DNA of 64,000 bases from Rhea pennata (lineage: Eukaryota; Chordata; Aves; Rheiformes; Rheidae), in assembly GCF_028389875.1 (NCBI RefSeq), contig NC_084671.1:24707083-24771082 (forward strand), given 5' to 3'. A model generated the notes under the pieces. The model did no database searches and was not told where the DNA came from. It was given only the letters and a program-made list of their open reading frames with translations. Positions 50,128 to 62,700 of this stretch are shown piece after piece; within the stretch, counting starts at the first letter, position 1, and the number at the start of each line of letters is the position of its first letter. Made by a program: the position numbers and the translations under genes.

Positions 50128-50640
50128 GCAGCCATCAGCCTTCCACCCAAACCTAACCAACTAACGAACAACCTGCTCAAACAACCCACCTTCAAAAGTT
50201 GCCTTGAAGTTGCTCATATTCAGTGTGCCAACTCAACTGCTCTGCCCACTGCATGTGGGGATCAACTCGTTTGTAGTCTGTGTCAAAAAGGTGAAGTAAC
50301 AAATAATAGTTTCTTTCCCCTCAACCCCTCAACCTCATCAACACAGTTGTCATCACATGTACTAGGCCTGTGGAATCTCTCACAGTTAGCAACTTGATGC
50401 AAACTGACAATGTTTGTTCAGCCACTGAACATACACTTACTGAGTAAATACTGATATTTAACAACTTGGTTTGGAACAGAGCATCATTCTGTTGCATTAA
50501 GGTGCATCTTTAATTGGAGGTAACAATCTAGTAGCCCAATGTTATAAACGCATATAATAGTGTCCTACAGAAATACTGGATTTGTCATCCCAACTTCCGT
50601 CATAAATCCACCTTTCCTGTAGCATCTTCTCTGTTCTATT

Positions 50641-50749
50641 TCACTGTTCCTCATTTAGTATCTTCATATGTTTGTTTGTGAGGAAGTCAAGAAAGGGAAT
50701 ATTACAGATGGCTTTGTGAATATTCATCACTGTGATCTCTTTTGGAGTC
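50641..50749 (-). CDS. YEATS2: YEATS2 terminal exon with stop
   Basis: Acceptor CCCTGCAG. Encodes TPKEITVMNIHKAICNIPFL and DFLTNKHMKILNEEQ, then TGA (written TCA at 50641-50643). This is the last helix of the histone fold and the C terminus. Confidence 0.95.
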
Positions 50750-53700
50750 CTGCAGGGAACGAATCAAAGATGCTATCTCAATACTTAAAAAGACAAGTGT
50801 TTATAAAGCAGCAAGGCAATAGATTTACTAACAGGAAGAAAGAAGTCAAAAAAGTCAAAAGAACAAGATAACAGGACAGTATTGCAATAAAACAGAAAAA
50901 GCATTAAAACATCACAGCACAAAAGAGCCATTCCCAAATGACTAAGGGATACACCCTGGGTCTAGTACAGGAAAATGAAGTGCTGAAGTATTAATTCTTA
51001 AACTTCTATAGCACAGATGTTACATGTGTATAAGTTTATAAAATATATATATATATATACACACACACATATACACACACACGCGTGTACTACATACAAA
51101 ATAAAAATTTAAACCAAGCATTTTCTCAAAGTCTTGCTCTTTTTCAATTTCAAGTTATCCCAGAGCATGCTAGTGAATGAAATTAAAAGGGCTAAAGGTT
51201 ACCATAAAAATAGTTCAATGTTTGAGCCAGAAAAAATTTCTATCAGTAAAATACAGATGAGATTACTTAGGTTGTTTGAGTCCTGGCTGGCTCAAACAAC
51301 CTGGTAAGTTGCCAGTCTGAAACCTGAGCTGGATACAACTGAAAAGTTTCTTTCATACAGCTCTGTAAAAATGGTCCATCTACTTTTCTCTTTGACAATA
51401 CAGAAGAGTTGCCTCAGTTTTTCACATTGACCATCTTTTCTACTCCTTTGTCACTACTGAGCTAGGAGATGACAAACGATTTGTTTCCTTATTAAGGCTT
51501 TGATCCTTCCAGAATACAATTCATACATATGTACTGTCTCATGTCATCTGGAAATCCCTTGCTCACACGTTCTGAGCTGCACAAAATCTGATAATATTTC
51601 TCAAGCAATTCAGCCCTTAGTGCTGGCATGCAAGTGGTCCAAGAGGAAACAAGCCACTGTACCTGTTGTGAGGAGTTGTCTGATATGCTACAGCCAGTGC
51701 TTGCCGTAGGATATCACTCATAAGCTGTTCAGTGGCCTGTGAAAAAAGGTAGCATTAAACAACAGTATGGAAAGAGAAAAGATACATGCTATCTGCCAAA
51801 TTATCAGCATAATTGAACCCTGGAACTTTGGCTTATCAGATCAGTAGGGGCTGTTCAAGACACCCAAATGATTTTTGTTAGCACAGTGATAAGAACTGAG
51901 CACATATTTAACAGAAAGAGAGAAGAAGCAGAACTCATGACTGCAGTCGCCCAGTCTGGTTTCTTCCTGGACCTGCAGAGCTGTACACACACAGCAGGGT
52001 GGATCTGGTATTAACAGAGTTCGTGCTGTGAGAACATTTTAGGGCCCAGCCTTTTACAAGCAAGATGATGGTTTTACATAGAGTATCCAGATATTTTTCT
52101 GGGAGTCCGTCTGTGTTTGTTAGCTAGTCTGTAGGTACCAGCTTCATGTGTTGTCAAGAGACTTAAACAAAAAGATGACTTCCTAGCTTGGACAGCTGGC
52201 AGAAGGCAGTTATATGCCCTACATGCTTGGCTTAATCATGGTTCAATCAGAAGTTAACTAGAGCTCTTGGTTCTCTGTGCCTACATTAAGAGTAGGGTAA
52301 AGGTTTCTGGGATGTTCAGTTAGGAAGACTGGCGTAACTACGATTCTACTGGAGCAATCCAATAGCTACAATGCATGTCAACAAATGGATTTTATCTGTA
52401 TTTTAACTTCACACATGATAAATAAAAGATAGCTCAGCAGTAGTGTGTGTGTTTAGGTGTGTGTGCGCATGCGTGCGCACACAGAAAGCCTGGAACCCAT
52501 TAGCTTTTATAAAACTGATCTTTTGATAAGCAACACTGTATAAACAACCTCAATTTTCTTTAGTTTGTAATACAGCAGAGCACTGCTAAAAATAACCTTG
52601 CTTTCAGTCCAAACACAAGGATTCCAAATCTGTGCTGTTAAAGGACTTTGGTGAGAAACAGTCTCCATCTTTCCAAAATTGAGTATGACAGACAAATGGC
52701 AAGGGAGAAGTTCTGTTGGCTTCAGAATTTAGCACTGTCCCATTAGAGACAACCTAAGCAAAAAGGAACTGACCAGTATTTAGGAAAAAAGTATCCTATC
52801 CTCTCAAAAAATAGTCAAGTCTTCTAGAGATGAGGCAGGGGCTTTTTTTTTTTCTTTTTAAATACATTACTGAGTTAATAAAGCTATTGAAAAGTTACTA
52901 TTGTGAAATAACTTTTTTACCTTTAAGATCATGTCTTCTATTACTGATGCATAAACATTCTTGTGTACCTCAGCAGGCTGAAAAGAAATCCCTATCTATA
53001 AAATACGAGAGGGGAAAAAAAACACATTTGACAAATTAGTGAATCAAGTAACACAACCAACATTTGCTACAGATGAGATGACAGTAAGATAATTTTAGAA
53101 ACAATCCATCACAATGGGTAGAGTTAAAAAACAGTAAACAAGCACTGCAAAACTTTAGGGCAGTATAAGGTGAGGCTTCACTCAAAAAAATCCAGAGAAA
53201 ATTAAGCTAAATCAATTAGAACAGCTTGCAGAGAACAACTTCGGTGTCTCTAAAACACTGAAGAAACAAAAGCAGATTTTCATCTTAGCTACAGAAAGTC
53301 TGCACAAAAACAGGTGGCTGCATTTTTGGATTGAGAATGAAAGTTCCTCACATATATTCAATTCATGTATCTGCACTCTTCCTTGCACTTTACTATGCCA
53401 ACTAAAACAGTGTTAAACAGTACTCTTGGCACAAAGTTCAGCATCAAAAGAGTGTTCCGTCTCTCAGTACACTCCCATCATGCCTGCTCCCTTGTCTGCT
53501 ACCTGGCAGGAGACAGGATAAAATAAAGAATGCAAGTTTCACCCCTTGAGGTTAGTCTGCGAGGCAGAAAGAGATACCTTCCTTTCTGCCATAGCCGCTG
53601 CAAGGAACTCCCCTCTGCTTCAGTCTCTTGCCCTACACCAGAAAACATTCTTTTACTAGCTGAACAAGTCTTCTCTTTCCTTCCAGCTGCTGAAAGAGGA

Positions 53701-56700
53701 AACCACACTCTCCTTTTCCTTCACTCGAGCTTGAACAGAGAACAAATGCAAGCAGCAGCAAAGTTTGCTATGCTATTAGCTTCACTTCACTCCCCTTCCA
53801 GGAACCACTTATAAACTGCACAGGTTCAAGTAACAAGCCTCAACCTTTCACATGATGGTATAGGAGGCATTCCATGCAAGAGCTCCTTTTCCCTCATTTC
53901 TCTTTGCTTCTAGTCTTCTGGACAAATTTACTGGTGCTAAGCCCTGCAACACAGCTGCTTTGAAATGAACATCAGGCTACCATGCTTCACTCACTCCTAC
54001 CAGCACTGCCCAGCTGAACATCATTGGCCAGACTGGCCACTTTTTCAGGCCACTTATCAAAACCAAGTCAAAACATCCAGAGGACCATACAGATGAAGGA
54101 AAGGCAATTAAACAAAAGTTAAGCCACTGCCAGCATGGCTGCGGTTCTTACTAGCTGTGTGATGTACTCATTACCTTCTCTGCTGTATCCCTCACAAACT
54201 CTGATGCAGGCAAGGAAGCCAAATAGAATTTCATCTCCTCTTGTTTCTCCTCTTGCTCCTTTTTAATGTTTATTCTTAATGGCTCACTAAAGTTGAGAAT
54301 ATCTACTTCCTCTTCGTGTTCTGGTTCTCGTTTCAGAAACTGCTGCAGCTCCTCCAGTTTTCGGCACAGCTCCTCACCACTGGTGTAAGATGAAGGGCAT
54401 TCTGAACAAGAAGCAATCAATTAAACATATGACAGATTATGGGAGAAGTGCTTGTAAACAAATATACAACCAAAATATGGTAAGAAATTAAGGTAATTGA
54501 AGGTTATTTTTGTAGTTCCTACTATACATACAGATGAATAGAAATGCAAATAGTCATCAAAAGCCTTCTAATTACATACTCATTACCCTCATGGAGCTCT
54601 CTTTCATTTGCCCCTACACCCATCAACAAGGTTGCACTTCAAACAACACCAGGCTAATGCAAGCTTCCTAAATAGTCTCACAGAAGCATTTTGACAGGCA
54701 GTCAAAGCATTTTGGCAAGGCAGTCTGATGCTCTTCAATCCATTTAGAGAAATGGGAGTTTTACTGTATAGGCATCATGTAACACTAAGTCATCTTTTGC
54801 ATTATGTCAAGTACTATCATGCTTTTTAAGAAAAATCAGAAGACAGACTTCCAGTGGAAGTATGCAAGGGTAGCCCTGTTCTCTGCATGCTCAACTCTAG
54901 CAAGTAAAAAAATCTTTTGTGGAAAGCTATGCAGTAAATAGGCTCTTGTTTTCAAGGACAAACACAAACCAAGTTATTCAGACAAAAAGATTAAAAAGTA
55001 GATGTAGGCTTCCTTTCCACCTTCAACAACTGCAACGCAGGACCAGACTGTATAGAATAATCAAATCCACATACTTCTGTAAAATACTCTAAATCCTTTT
55101 TTGATCAGGACGGAAAAACACTCAGCTTTGGAAAAGGGATTATCTCAAGGTGAAACAAGGGAACCTAAATGTGAAGAACAGATGTAATTAAAGATATGTG
55201 TATAATACAGACTGCAGTGTACTGTGGATATCCCACAGCTATCCTAGTGGAATAACATAGCAGCTGTAGTAGCACAACATGAAGGTTCTGCAGGGCAATT
55301 TAGTTTGGGAGGTAAATAACTCCCCACGGAGCTCCATGCAGCCACTGCCAGACAGCGTGTTGTACCTGAAGCTTGTTCAGTTTGTTTGCATAGTGGCCTA
55401 GTGGCATTTCAACAGAGGACAGCTATGTAAGGGCAGATCCGGAAGTGTCATTACTGCCTACACTTAGTTTGCACATGGTTACACCATACAGCGAGGATCA
55501 TCTTTCACCACATGTATCCACACTGGACCCACAATGGCCCCAAAGCACAATGGAATCCAAAGAGGTGCCAGAGGGTGTCAGGACTGGCAGGGCCAAGGGA
55601 CAGCTTCACTCCTATGTTTGCCTTCAGGATCTCTCCAATTTTTGTTATTCTATGCGAATTAAGTCAAAAAAACAAAGAAAGAACAAACCTCTTTCTCCTG
55701 AAGAACAAGCACATGCATGTGTAAACACATAGTCTTGAGCCATTCAATAAAGAACGCTTTTGGCAAAAAGGAGTTTACTGCCGCTCCATACTCACCCGGC
55801 TCACTGTCTATCTGAGTCAGCACATCTTCAATTGAGTCTTCATCGTTCCGCAAGGTCTCGGGGTCAGGTGGAGTGTAGCCATGGCATCGACACCAGTGCA
55901 CCACATGTTTTGTTTTCAGAGGTGTAATGTTGTGGAATCTGGGGTGCTTCTCTATGATTTCTTGCAGGATCTTTCTCACTGTCATTGCTCGTTGCCACTA
56001 TGAAAAACCAAAAGGAAAGCTCACACCGGCTACAATGTTTAAGGCCAGATTACGGCCCAGAAAAAAAAACTGAGATGCAAAGAAAATAAAAGGAACGCTG
56101 TTTTCCCAGACAACAGAATGGCAGGGAAAAATAAACATGGGAGATGGTTGTAATCTTGACATCTTCTGCAGCTCTGGGCAGGTCACGCATCCTCTGCTTT
56201 CTCATGCAACCAAAACCTCAATAAAGAGCCCTGTCTCAGGGACAACCCTTTACATAGGCTCAGACACACTTATGTCTTGACTTCCACTTCCAAGTAACAC
56301 TTTAAGATAGCATAGTGCAGGAAGTCTACCAGAGCAAAGATGCTTCTTTATATTTTGGTTAAACTTTTTGTTCATTTATGTTCATTAAACAGTGAATCTG
56401 ACCAGTTTATTCTTTTCCCTATATAGGTCTACAGAAAGATGTCAAAACTATTAAGAAATAGTGGGAAAGCATAACAATCACAATACTATAAGATCCTGAT
56501 GAACTGAGATATTTATCCCTGATGAACTGACAATCTATTTCAGTACTAGCACTTCTTAGGTCAGATTTCTCAAACCTCTTTCTACAGAAAGTAGACATAA
56601 TTCCACAAAAAGATATAAGGAGGACAAAGTAGGCTGGTGAAAATTCCCATGATCATGATATACCACACAGGAGTGATGAGGATAAAGTGGTAAAAGGACA

Positions 56701-59700
56701 GTTTGCAAAAATTCTGATTTTTAAAGTGTTTCAAAAGCATCTTTCTTTGAACCAGCAGAAAACTGACCTTCAGAGTCCCTTCTATTTTAGAAAGCTTCTG
56801 AGCAATAAATTTGAGCACTACCTGAACAGCAATCAGTGCATCTTGCAGTGAGGAATGCTTCCATCTAAAATTTGACAGTGCTTCAGAAAACAAAACAGCC
56901 AACAACAATGAAGGTTCTGTAGTTCAAAAATTCTTCTTGCATCCCTAATGACTGCTTATAAAACACAGGAGAGGATTACCTCAGCAGCCCTCCTCTTCCC
57001 GATATTCCAGCTATAGTACTGTTCCACTGAGCTGGCACAGAAAGAGCTGGCATCTTCACCTAGAAAGGGCAAAGCCAAAAACAGTATTAAATTTTAATGA
57101 CTGAAATCAGATCAATTCTGGATGTGCTATATTTCATGAAGAGGAAAGTGCAAACGGATTCAAAGTGTTTCATGCTCACAGGACTATAGTTTCTTCAAAT
57201 GCTGATACAACTCTTAACAAATACATAGATGTGTGCAGTACTGTGGTTTTTGAATGCACAAACAGCACCCCTCTTGATCAGCAGATACCTGTGGCCAAAT
57301 GCAGTTTTAAGTCTCTCCTTCTCCCCCAAAAAACTCTAATGAGGTAGAGCTGTAAGGTTGTGCTATTAGTCAAAGTCTTTCTTTTCAAAACACTTTTTAC
57401 GCTGTAATTTGTTGGCCAGCAATGGAATAGTGAAAAGGTTTCCAGCAAAACATTAGGAAGGGTCATGAATCCTAAGCCAGAGATTCAAGAATGCTACTAT
57501 AGGCCCCCAAATAACACACAATAGAAGCTTTACTGTGTTACCCACTCCTATTTTGTCTGCTCTCTTTATCTTGAGAGGCTCTACCCTTATCAGTCTCCAG
57601 GAACTTCTTTTCAAACTGTACTAGCTACCAGAGAAAACTGACACATTTACAGCTATGTATATGAGGAAGAGGTATGCTATTATAAGTGTCAAAAAAGCTT
57701 AAATCAGTTCTCCATAAACTTCCACCCTTGGTTGAAAAGCAAGGCCAGCAAAGCCAAAAAACACATTCCAATGCTAAGATACATCACCATATCTACAACC
57801 ATTTCTGAAACCCCAGCAAAACAGACGTGCCTCTAACGCACTTATTTTTTCTTAAAAGGACAAAACCAGGTAAAAGAGTATCTGCTTGCAGCTGTTATGT
57901 GGACAAGTATGACCTATTTTTAATGGAAAAACAGATTAAAGTTAATAACTGCTGACAACACACTTGGCTTCACTGGATGGACTTGAGTCTAAAAAAATCT
58001 TCAGAATAACCCATGAAGTAAACTCTCTAGGAAGGAGGCTTTATTTCATTCCATTTTTAGTAATTTTTGCAGCACAAAGCATTCTGTTGATACACTGAAA
58101 ATAGCAAATTAAGCATTTTCATTCACTGCTTACTTTTTTCAGCAATTAATGGAACCTTCTTCACTATTGCTGTTAAAAGCTGCTGGATGTTCTCCAAATA
58201 TTCTATGCTGCAAGGAATAAAAAGAATCACAATGAAGAACACTGTTGGAAGTGATGAATCAGATGCACAAGTCTAGTGACTTGTGCAGACTCTAGTCCCT
58301 GGTCCCAAGGCATAAAAGTAACACTAATGTGAGGACAAACTCCTGTAATGTCCTAAATCTAAGGAAGTATTTCAAAGTGCTTTTCTTCTCGCTTTGGTGT
58401 CCATATCTGAAGCTATGTTTGTCAAGCTGAAGAAACAGGCTTTAGTGGACAGGCTTGAAAAAAATACCTATATTATCTCACAACCTGCAACATTGTTTTG
58501 AGGGGATGAGAAGCCCCTTTTACTGCAAGTTGTCCCAGCAGGAACATGTGACACTGCATGGCAAGCTTTGTACTTTCTTTTGCTGCTTATTAACTGTCCA
58601 TCTCTTATGATGTTCTGTTATAGGGAAAGACTAGGCTAACTGGCTCATTTGATGTCACTCAGCACATCTGCTATAACATTAAAACAAGAGCTAACAGGAG
58701 TTTAAGTACAAATTGTACTTAATCAGTCATCGTGACCAGACCTGTATTTTCCATCAATTATTTCATGATTAAGATGATTCCAACTGTGTGCTGATTTGAG
58801 ATTTATTCCTGTCTCCTACATACACTCCCCACCAGGGAAATGTCTACGGGTGTACGTCAGGATAACAACACTTTTCAAACCATTGAGACAGAAAGCAAAG
58901 TAAGCCACTGGGGGAGACAAGAGATGTCCTATAGATTACAAGAAATATCCAGAGAATATTATTTTGCAAGCTGAGTTCTGGTGAAAAGCCTCCAGAAACT
59001 ACTTACAAGAGCATCACAAATAAGGTGCTGGACTTCACACTCCGCTGGTATTTATTATCCAATTTCAATTCTGAGCCTATCATGCCTCATATTAAGTAAC
59101 TGCAGAAACGTATGAGCTTGTCAAGACTAGAGAGGCAATAAGACAAACAGTTCTCCTATTTACTTTAGACGCTTCTTTTTTTAACTGGTATTTCATTGGG
59201 CACAGTCTGACCCCAGTAAGAACACACAATGGCAACAGAAATTATGCAAGCAATGATAATCATGGATGATAAAGAGGCTTTAGAAATTTGAGTTTTTAGC
59301 AATCCTCAAAATAACTGCAAATCATAAAATAACTTTTTTCTCTTCCAGTAGCCATGAATACAAACCCATTTGTAAAGAAAATTTTGCAGCAGTGTCTGAA
59401 ATGAATGCCAGCCAAGAGGATTAGCAGTGATAAAACAGCATATGTAACAGAAGATTTTATAATGTATTTTGGAGTCAAATTTCTAATACCACAGCATGCA
59501 TTCCTAGAATCTCTTCCATTCTCCCCAGTATTCCAAAGATAAAAATTCTCCAGAGAGAAATGAACCATTACTTGATAACATAATTCCCAAGTTCTGAGCT
59601 CTCTTCTGTCTTTACTGCTGCTTGGCCTTCTTGGGTTCCCACAGAACTGCAATTTTGTCCTGTTGAATCAGGCTCCATCTTAACTTCAAAGAAACAGAAC

Positions 59701-62700
59701 ACACATCAAAAGACAAAAAATATCAGTCAGCCAGACAAATAATGTCTTGTGAGTGAGACTCCAATAAGGCTAATAAAATAGTGGACACCACTGAATCAGA
59801 GCTGCTCCACTATGCACATCAGGCATAGAAAGAACATATGAAAGGAATCATACATTTCAAAATCTGAATGGTCTGCAGACTAAAACAAATGCCTAGATAT
59901 AACCTCCCTGAACATTAAATAACACGATTTCTTCTGTTTGTATTCTACTTGTTAAGTACAAATAAATCTGACCTCGTAAAGAATATCCCTCGACTATGCT
60001 GAAGGAAAGCCACCAGAACATGACTTCCCCTCCAAATCTCAAAATGCTCACATCTCATTCTTTTAGAGATTTGCGTGTACACTAATATTTTACATATGAC
60101 TGCCCGATCTAAACTGAACTGAACCAAACCTGCAAGCATACATTGACATTTCAATAAACTAAGAGCTAATTGGAAAACAACTAGCATTTTTAGCGAGAAG
60201 TGACATTTCTCCAAAATGAAATCTTTCTTTGAAGACATCATTTGTTTTGACATTGGTGCATTTTCTAATATCTAGGACAGAACTCTGGTGAGAGGGGCGC
60301 AGGAGAGCTGTTCTGAGTCCAGAATGGCCAGGCAGACTGGTCATTCATCTGGGATGGATGCAAAGGACACATAGCCATTCAGCATGAACTACACTGAGTA
60401 CTTCAGCTCTAGGCTATACATCACTCTGGAAAGTATCAGTAACTGATTAATTATGTGCTGCTCTATGCATTTGCACAGCAACAGATTAAAAAATGAATAC
60501 TTAAACTACTCATAGTAGCTTTTCAGAAAATCCTCATTTCTCTCTGTACTAATCTATACTTTAGGCTTTGTTGAGGGGGAAGCAACAGTTAACTTGCTAG
60601 TCTCCAGATCCCATTTCTATTCCATTTAAATCCTACTAACAACAGAAATAAAGGAACCCACAGTCACAGGGTCTACTTTTAGAGCCAGGCCACTTGCATG
60701 AAGCAGGTATGTACAGAACCAGCATATTACTATTATTTAACTTACTTAGAAATTCATTGTTACCTTTAGTGACAGAAGCTGCAGAGGGACTAGGGACAAC
60801 TGTACTGGCTGTTGTGACAGCTGTGACAGCTGAAACTTTGCTAGTAGAAAGCGACTGTATCACTAGACAGGAATGGGGGGTAGGGGAAGAAGACAACAAA
60901 GAAAAAAAAAAGGATCAAACTCCAAACACTGACAAATAACCACACTCAGAAGCAAAAAGGATGCTGCAATACAAAGCTTAGGGACAAATAACCTTGCTAC
61001 TTTTTCTTCTATCTGTAAACCTTGGACCATGTATGCCAACAGTGACCAAGAGCTACTCTGTGTCAAAGGGGATTTTCAAATACCATTTACCCTTCTTTTC
61101 TGCACTTTACCTTTGTTCATAGGCATGAGTATTGTCTGAACACCTCCAGAAGCTGTGTTTACACCGAGCTGTTTAAGCTGACTGGGAACTGTCAGAACAG
61201 CCTGCTGTGGACTAGACTGACTTGAGTGGATTTTTAGCAAACCTGAAAGAAGGGAAGACGAAATGTTACATAGAACACACTGCTTTGTTTAAACAAGCTC
61301 CAGCTATTTCTCTCCCTTTCTGCACGGAATAGGAGAGAATGTAAGTTAGCACTGATACCTTCTTAACAAGCCACGGTTCACAGTGAACCGTTAAACAGAT
61401 TTTTATTAACATGGATGACTGCCAAAATACTGGGATGCGTTACATGCTATGTTCTGATATTTGAGGCAAGATTTATAATCATCTAAGTAATCTTAAGCAG
61501 ATTAACAAAAATGTTAAATGGTGAAGCAAAGCTCTCTTAGGGCACAGAGCCAATCTCCAACAAGCTATTAAAAGCCTGTGGCTTTGCAAGTCTCCTTCCA
61601 TGACTGTTTACCACATTCAGAAAGTGCATCATTTAAATGGTGCCTTGGGGACTGTCCTAAGTGTGTTATACACGGATGTGTCAGCATAGCACAGCAAGGC
61701 ACCCGAACGGCAAAGCAAGTAAGCAGGGACATTTTCCACTACCCCTATTAGCCTGATCGGTGGGAGACATTGTTTATTGCAAAACAATGGGAAAAGGTGA
61801 GATTCTGTTGGAAAGATGCCTTTAAAAAGTCAAACCTCAAGAATTTTAATACAGCATTTTTTTTCTGATCCTGAAAAAACATGTTTTATAGCAGTTGTTT
61901 CTTCTGGGATTCTTGAAGAAATAACTTTTAATGTTGAAGTCAGTGCCTTAGGACTACAAAAGTAAAACAGAAGAAATAGAAGAAATTCTCACATCTAAAC
62001 TGCACTCTTAAGCTGAAAGTCATCTCGTTTCCCATTAAAACCCTTGCTGCTTGGTTTGTAAGGACAATAACTCGAACGTTTATTGTAGAATTGTGGCAGT
62101 TTTAATAGCCTTTGTCATACACTCTGGGAAACACAAACTCTTGAAAATAAGGCAGGGTTAGAAGACTGTGTACACAGAAAGTCAGCAGAGCTGCTCTAAA
62201 TTACACTGTCATAACAGGCTCAGTGTCACTTACTCTCGCCTCTTTTACATAAGGACAGTCCATCTTTATTACCTCACCTTTATTAACTTGAAATATTTCA
62301 GATCTCATCTATCTTACTCTACTTTGTGGATTATGACTTTATAGCATCCAATTACCCCTAATCAACGCTTCTCTCCTTTCCAAACCCAACACAGTAAATG
62401 TAAAGCCTCAGGGCCAAGCTCTCCTCATGCAACTTCTCTAACTTCATTGAAGTTTTACTTCTATGAACAGAATTAAGCCTGTGGTATTCTTTGATATTTT
62501 GACACTTTCAGTGCTCAGTGATATACTGCTCTTGGGCAAGTAGTAAGCACCCTTTAAGGGGAATCTGCCATGAAAGCTACAATCCCTCTCAAATATCAGT
62601 GGGCAACTCACACTTATTCGTATCAGACAGAGTAAATACACTGATGTGATATGATGCCAAATTATTTGCACATTGCTTTGTCTATGCCAAATGTTATCCC

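Larger units (their letters stand above)
43401..50640. other. convergent spacer and YEATS2 3' UTR
   Basis: MAP6D1 (plus) and YEATS2 (minus) run towards each other here. The right part should be YEATS2 3' UTR. Minus-strand AATAAA signals (TTTATT as written) occur at 50122-50127, 49963-49968, and further left near 48,917 and 47,696. An L2/MIR-like relic lies at 49,155-49,340. Open frames in this interval (up to about 114 codons) resemble nothing and I regard them as chance. Confidence 0.55.
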
